A stretch of 32,600 nucleotides of DNA. Origin: a virus. The translations under genes were made by a program, and so were the position numbers. A model generated the notes under the pieces. That model saw nothing but the letters and a program-made list of their open reading frames with translations. It did no database searches and was not told the DNA's origin. Below are positions 30,764-32,600 of the stretch, one piece after another. Numbering within the stretch: position 1 is the stretch's first letter; every line of letters begins with the position of its first letter. The stretch is from the IMG/VR virus record IMGVR_UViG_3300047557_003946, positions 1 through 32,600 of that record; one strand, given 5' to 3'.

Positions 30764-31531
30764 ATGATGAAACTGATTCAGCTCAAACAAATCATAAAAG
30801 AAGAGATTAAAAAAGCGCTAAAAGAAGCCCAGGGAACTTACGAGAATGGTATCTGGACTGGACTAATAACATTAGACGAGCTTGAGCCATCAATGCTCCC
30901 ACAAATAAATCTAAAATTTAAAAACCTTATAAAGGTAACTGGACCAATAGAAGGCTACAGGGTACCAGCAACTATCAACATAAAAAATTTAATCAAAGCT
31001 CAGCAATCTGGTAGATTTGCATCACTGCAGGTTTTTGAAAATATAGGTTCGATAATGATTGAATTACGAGATAGTGATATAGTTGGTAGCGCTGATAATA
31101 ATTTCATAAAACTTACACGACCAGGCTCAGAAGTTATGAAAGCCCTTAAACCTTATGAAACCAAAGAGCCTATAACTCACTACGTCCTTGTACAGATAGC
31201 ACCTTCTAGCAGATATTATAGTTTTGAAGATGGAGAGTATGGTTTAACCAAAGACTACAAAATCCCTACAATTCTCAAAAACAAGCTAGTAGGCAAGCGT
31301 CCATCTCGAAACGCGAGCGATGCAGATATGCGTCGATATATCCTTCAAATACAAAACGAGCTTACACCCATAATTAAAACAGCAATTCCAAATGCTAAAT
31401 TTTCAGGTATGGGTGTAGGAGCACTTGAGTATGAGCTGGTTGAAGAACCTACCACACAGCAGAAATCTAAATTAAAAAGTTTATTAAAAGGAGCTCTAAA
31501 TATAAAGTTTACAAAAACTGGAGATTTTTAA
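30764..31531 (+). CDS. Putative head-internal protein with capsid-targeting leader, longer paralogue
   Basis: 255 residues; ATGs at 30764 and 30767 are both usable. The leader LIQLKQIIKEEIKKALKE ends in LKE followed by Ala22, which fits the T4 protease rule ([LI]xE before a small residue). Residues about 25-145 are a domain not found in the neighbouring paralogue (GLITLDELEPSMLPQINLKF; LQVFENIGSIMIELRDSDIV). Residues about 147-255 match the shared C-terminal domain of the protein at 30279. No catalytic motif recognised. It follows a terminator without a recognisable GACTATTTATA copy. Confidence 0.75.
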   Translation: MMKLIQLKQIIKEEIKKALKEAQGTYENGIWTGLITLDELEPSMLPQINLKFKNLIKVTGPIEGYRVPATINIKNLIKAQQSGRFASLQVFENIGSIMIELRDSDIVGSADNNFIKLTRPGSEVMKALKPYETKEPITHYVLVQIAPSSRYYSFEDGEYGLTKDYKIPTILKNKLVGKRPSRNASDADMRRYILQIQNELTPIIKTAIPNAKFSGMGVGALEYELVEEPTTQQKSKLKSLLKGALNIKFTKTGDF

Positions 31532-31541
31532 TAAATTTTTG

Positions 31542-31549
31542 TATCTTAT
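31542..31549 (+). promoter_or_regulatory. Bacteroidota-like -7 element (TATCTTAT)
   Basis: Preceded by TTTTTG as at 27033, it ends four bases before ATG 31554. It matches TAnnTTTG at six of eight positions. No convincing upstream TTG is seen, so support is low. Confidence 0.25.
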
Positions 31550-31553
31550 AGTT

Positions 31554-31895
31554 ATGAAAAAATACATAGAAATAAAACTAGAAGTGGAAGGACTTCATGC
31601 ATGGGAAACTTGCAATATCGAAGAAGTTGAATACTTAAAATATCCACACAGACACACCTTTGTTTTCTACTGCAGAGCAGAAGTTTCACATGGAGATAGG
31701 GACATTGAGTTTATTGAGTTCAAGCATAAAATAAAGCAGTATATTGGTGCTAAATATTACGATAAAAAATACAAATGCTGTAACTTTATTGGTCAATCGT
31801 GCGAAACACTAGCCGAAGAGCTTCTAAGAGAGTTCAATCTTTGTAGATGTGCAGTATCAGAAGATAATGAGTTTTGGGGGATTGTTGAGATCTAG
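31554..31895 (+). CDS. T-fold (6-pyruvoyl-tetrahydropterin synthase-like) small protein with complete zinc triad
   Basis: 113 residues from ATG 31554; an in-frame TTG at 31539 sits in the promoter-like element. The layout follows the PTPS/QueD fold: VEGLHAWETC (His15), YLKYPHRHTFVFYCRAEV (His32, His34, like LHGH), DRDIEFIEFKHKI (like the DF..LK strand), SCETLAEELLREF (like PTxExLA) and a final CAVSEDNEFWGIVE (like the Glu strand). His15, His32 and His34 match the zinc triad spacing of E. coli QueD (16, 31, 33). The catalytic Cys and the Asp-His pair are not seen. The reaction is unknown. It complements the residues missing from the QueD-like protein at 27886. Confidence 0.65.
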   Translation: MKKYIEIKLEVEGLHAWETCNIEEVEYLKYPHRHTFVFYCRAEVSHGDRDIEFIEFKHKIKQYIGAKYYDKKYKCCNFIGQSCETLAEELLREFNLCRCAVSEDNEFWGIVEI

Positions 31896-31896
31896 T

Positions 31897-31907
31897 GACT
31901 ATTTATA
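31897..31907 (+). promoter_or_regulatory. Exact copy of phage motif GACTATTTATA, three bases before a start codon
   Basis: It begins one base after the T-fold stop and ends only three bases before ATG 31911. If it is a -10-like element, transcription would begin at or next to the start codon, producing a leaderless message. Confidence 0.55.
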
Positions 31908-31910
31908 AGC

Positions 31911-32306
31911 ATGATAAAGCTTAAAGATTTACTAAGCGAGGATGCTACAATGTCCTACCTCTTATCCGTAATGCCTTACAAAATAAAAGATGAGGGAATG
32001 TTTAAAGCGGCTTATTTTGGTAAAAGCGCAATCAGATACAGGACTAAAAAATACCCCGACATCAATGGTGGAGAACCAGTATATGAAATGCATTTAGACT
32101 TGCACCCTTCAGATCAAGGAAAGGGATTAGCAAAGGACATGATAAAAGTCTTTCTGTATAAAGAAGGTGGAGTAGCTTATTTTAGTCATGGAAGAATAAT
32201 TAATCCACAAATGTACAAAGTCCTAGATAAAATAAAAGAAGATCCAAAGTGGCTTGTACAAGATGTAGGTGACGGTATTACCGTTGAGGACGTTGAGGAA
32301 AAATAA
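31911..32306 (+). CDS. GNAT-like N-acetyltransferase with a capsid-targeting-like N-terminus
   Basis: 131 residues. VYEMHLDLHPSDQGKGLAKD (57-76) contains the acetyl-CoA-binding signature of the GNAT fold (QGKGLA, residues 69-74) on the expected strand-loop-helix, followed by MIKVFLYKEGGVAYFSHGRI and the family-like MYKVLDKI helix. The fold looks short but complete from strand 4 onward; the N-terminal half is less clear. The first ten residues, MIKLKDLLSE, end in an LxE site before Asp11 and resemble the T4 internal-protein leader (MK.Y.EF..E). Substrate unknown. It may be packaged in the head and injected, by analogy with T4 Alt, which is an inference. Confidence 0.65.
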   Translation: MIKLKDLLSEDATMSYLLSVMPYKIKDEGMFKAAYFGKSAIRYRTKKYPDINGGEPVYEMHLDLHPSDQGKGLAKDMIKVFLYKEGGVAYFSHGRIINPQMYKVLDKIKEDPKWLVQDVGDGITVEDVEEK

Positions 32307-32308
32307 AG

Positions 32309-32339
32309 TTGTAACTTTCAATTATTTTTCTTACATTTA
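32309..32339 (+). promoter_or_regulatory. Bacteroidota-like promoter (TTG, 20 bases, TACATTTA)
   Basis: TTG at 32309-32311, a 20-base spacer and TACATTTA at 32332-32339 match the -33 TTG and -7 TAnnTTTG consensus of Bacteroidota at ten of eleven positions. It ends four bases before ATG 32344, so the message would have a very short leader. Confidence 0.5.
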
Positions 32340-32343
32340 GGTT

Positions 32344-32600
32344 ATGATAAATACAAATAGAATAGTACTACTATTTGGAAAAATATGTAGTGGAAAAAGT
32401 ACATACGCACACGCACTTTGTTATATTACAAAAGCACAAAGAATCACAGTATCAGACATTGTAAAAAGAGTATCAGGTAAAGCATCTCGTAGTGAGCTAC
32501 AGAATACAGCTCATATGGATCAAGATATCTGCTATGAGCTTTGTCAGGAAATCAACAAATATGACAAAGTAGTGATTGATGGTATTAGACAATATACCAT
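32344..32600 (+). CDS. P-loop nucleotide kinase (possibly dNMP kinase, T4 gp1-like), partial
   Basis: 85 complete codons are visible before the window ends. Walker A is GKICSGKST (12-20) right after a hydrophobic strand (RIVLLF). RITVSDIVKRVSG and SELQNTAHMDQDICYELCQE follow, then YDKVVIDGIRQ, which looks like the Walker-B-type strand of small nucleotide or dephospho-CoA kinases. Phage proteins of this pattern are usually labelled deoxynucleoside monophosphate kinase. That role would fit the ribonucleotide reductase, dUTPase and deaminase-like genes upstream. The 3' end and the LID region are outside the window. Confidence 0.75.
   Translation, partial: MINTNRIVLLFGKICSGKSTYAHALCYITKAQRITVSDIVKRVSGKASRSELQNTAHMDQDICYELCQEINKYDKVVIDGIRQYT

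Noticed and set aside
1-32600. Search for integrase, transposase, insertion-sequence ends, attachment sites, CRISPR arrays and rRNA or tRNA genes
   Set aside because: None seen by eye; gene content is that of a virulent T4-like phage and the intergenic gaps are too short to hold them.

Overview
This window is a contiguous block of a T4-like (contractile-tailed, Straboviridae-related) bacteriophage genome. It is AT-rich, every gene is on the + strand, and genes are packed with overlaps or very short gaps. Sheath, tube, gp26-type baseplate protein, tape measure, gp32-type ssDNA-binding protein, UvsX, an RNase H/FEN-type exonuclease and a gp41-type helicase follow one another. Starts almost never carry a Shine-Dalgarno sequence but sit behind A/T-rich stretches. 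A few promoter-like sites resemble the Bacteroidota TAnnTTTG element, and one surface protein opens with a module common in Bacteroidota surface proteins. A Bacteroidota (probably marine flavobacterial) host is therefore my best inference, not a proven one.

Layout. Positions 1-2245: end of a structural/fibre gene, a small gene, a Thr/Ser/Gly-rich beta-solenoid-like adhesin and a small coiled-coil protein. Positions 2310-5212: tail sheath and tail tube. Positions 5295-15700: tail and baseplate assembly, with an unknown protein, a gp26-like protein with an overlapping 74-residue gene, a small protein with a possible capsid-targeting leader, the tape measure, a gp48/gp54-like baseplate protein carrying 17 tandem 14-residue repeats, a LysM/gp53-like protein, a cysteine-rich hub candidate and an unknown structural protein. 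Positions 15731-21937: replication and recombination (a divergent family A DNA polymerase, conserved unknown, gp32-like SSB, UvsX, 5' nuclease, helicase). Positions 21985-25177: B12-dependent ribonucleotide reductase, peptidoglycan-binding protein, dUTPase and ferritin. Positions 25183-32600: accessory region with a 603-residue unknown, small genes, QueD-like and QueE proteins, a dCTP-deaminase-like protein, two paralogous leader-bearing proteins, a second T-fold protein, a GNAT-like protein and the start of a P-loop nucleotide kinase.

How it fits together. Transcription units are separated by three strong intrinsic terminators and by a recurrent motif, GACTATTTATA (five exact copies and several variants), just upstream of gene groups. 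I read it as the phage's own late/middle promoter; its TATTTATA core is the reverse complement of the T4 late promoter octamer. The most interesting biology is: (1) four proteins with an N-terminal amphipathic leader ending in a T4 prohead-protease-like [LI]xE site, one of them a GNAT-like enzyme, suggesting proteins packaged in the head and injected; (2) a virus-encoded ferritin; (3) two T-fold proteins near QueE with complementary sets of active-site residues; (4) the 14-residue repeat array in a baseplate protein; (5) the atypical short polymerase.
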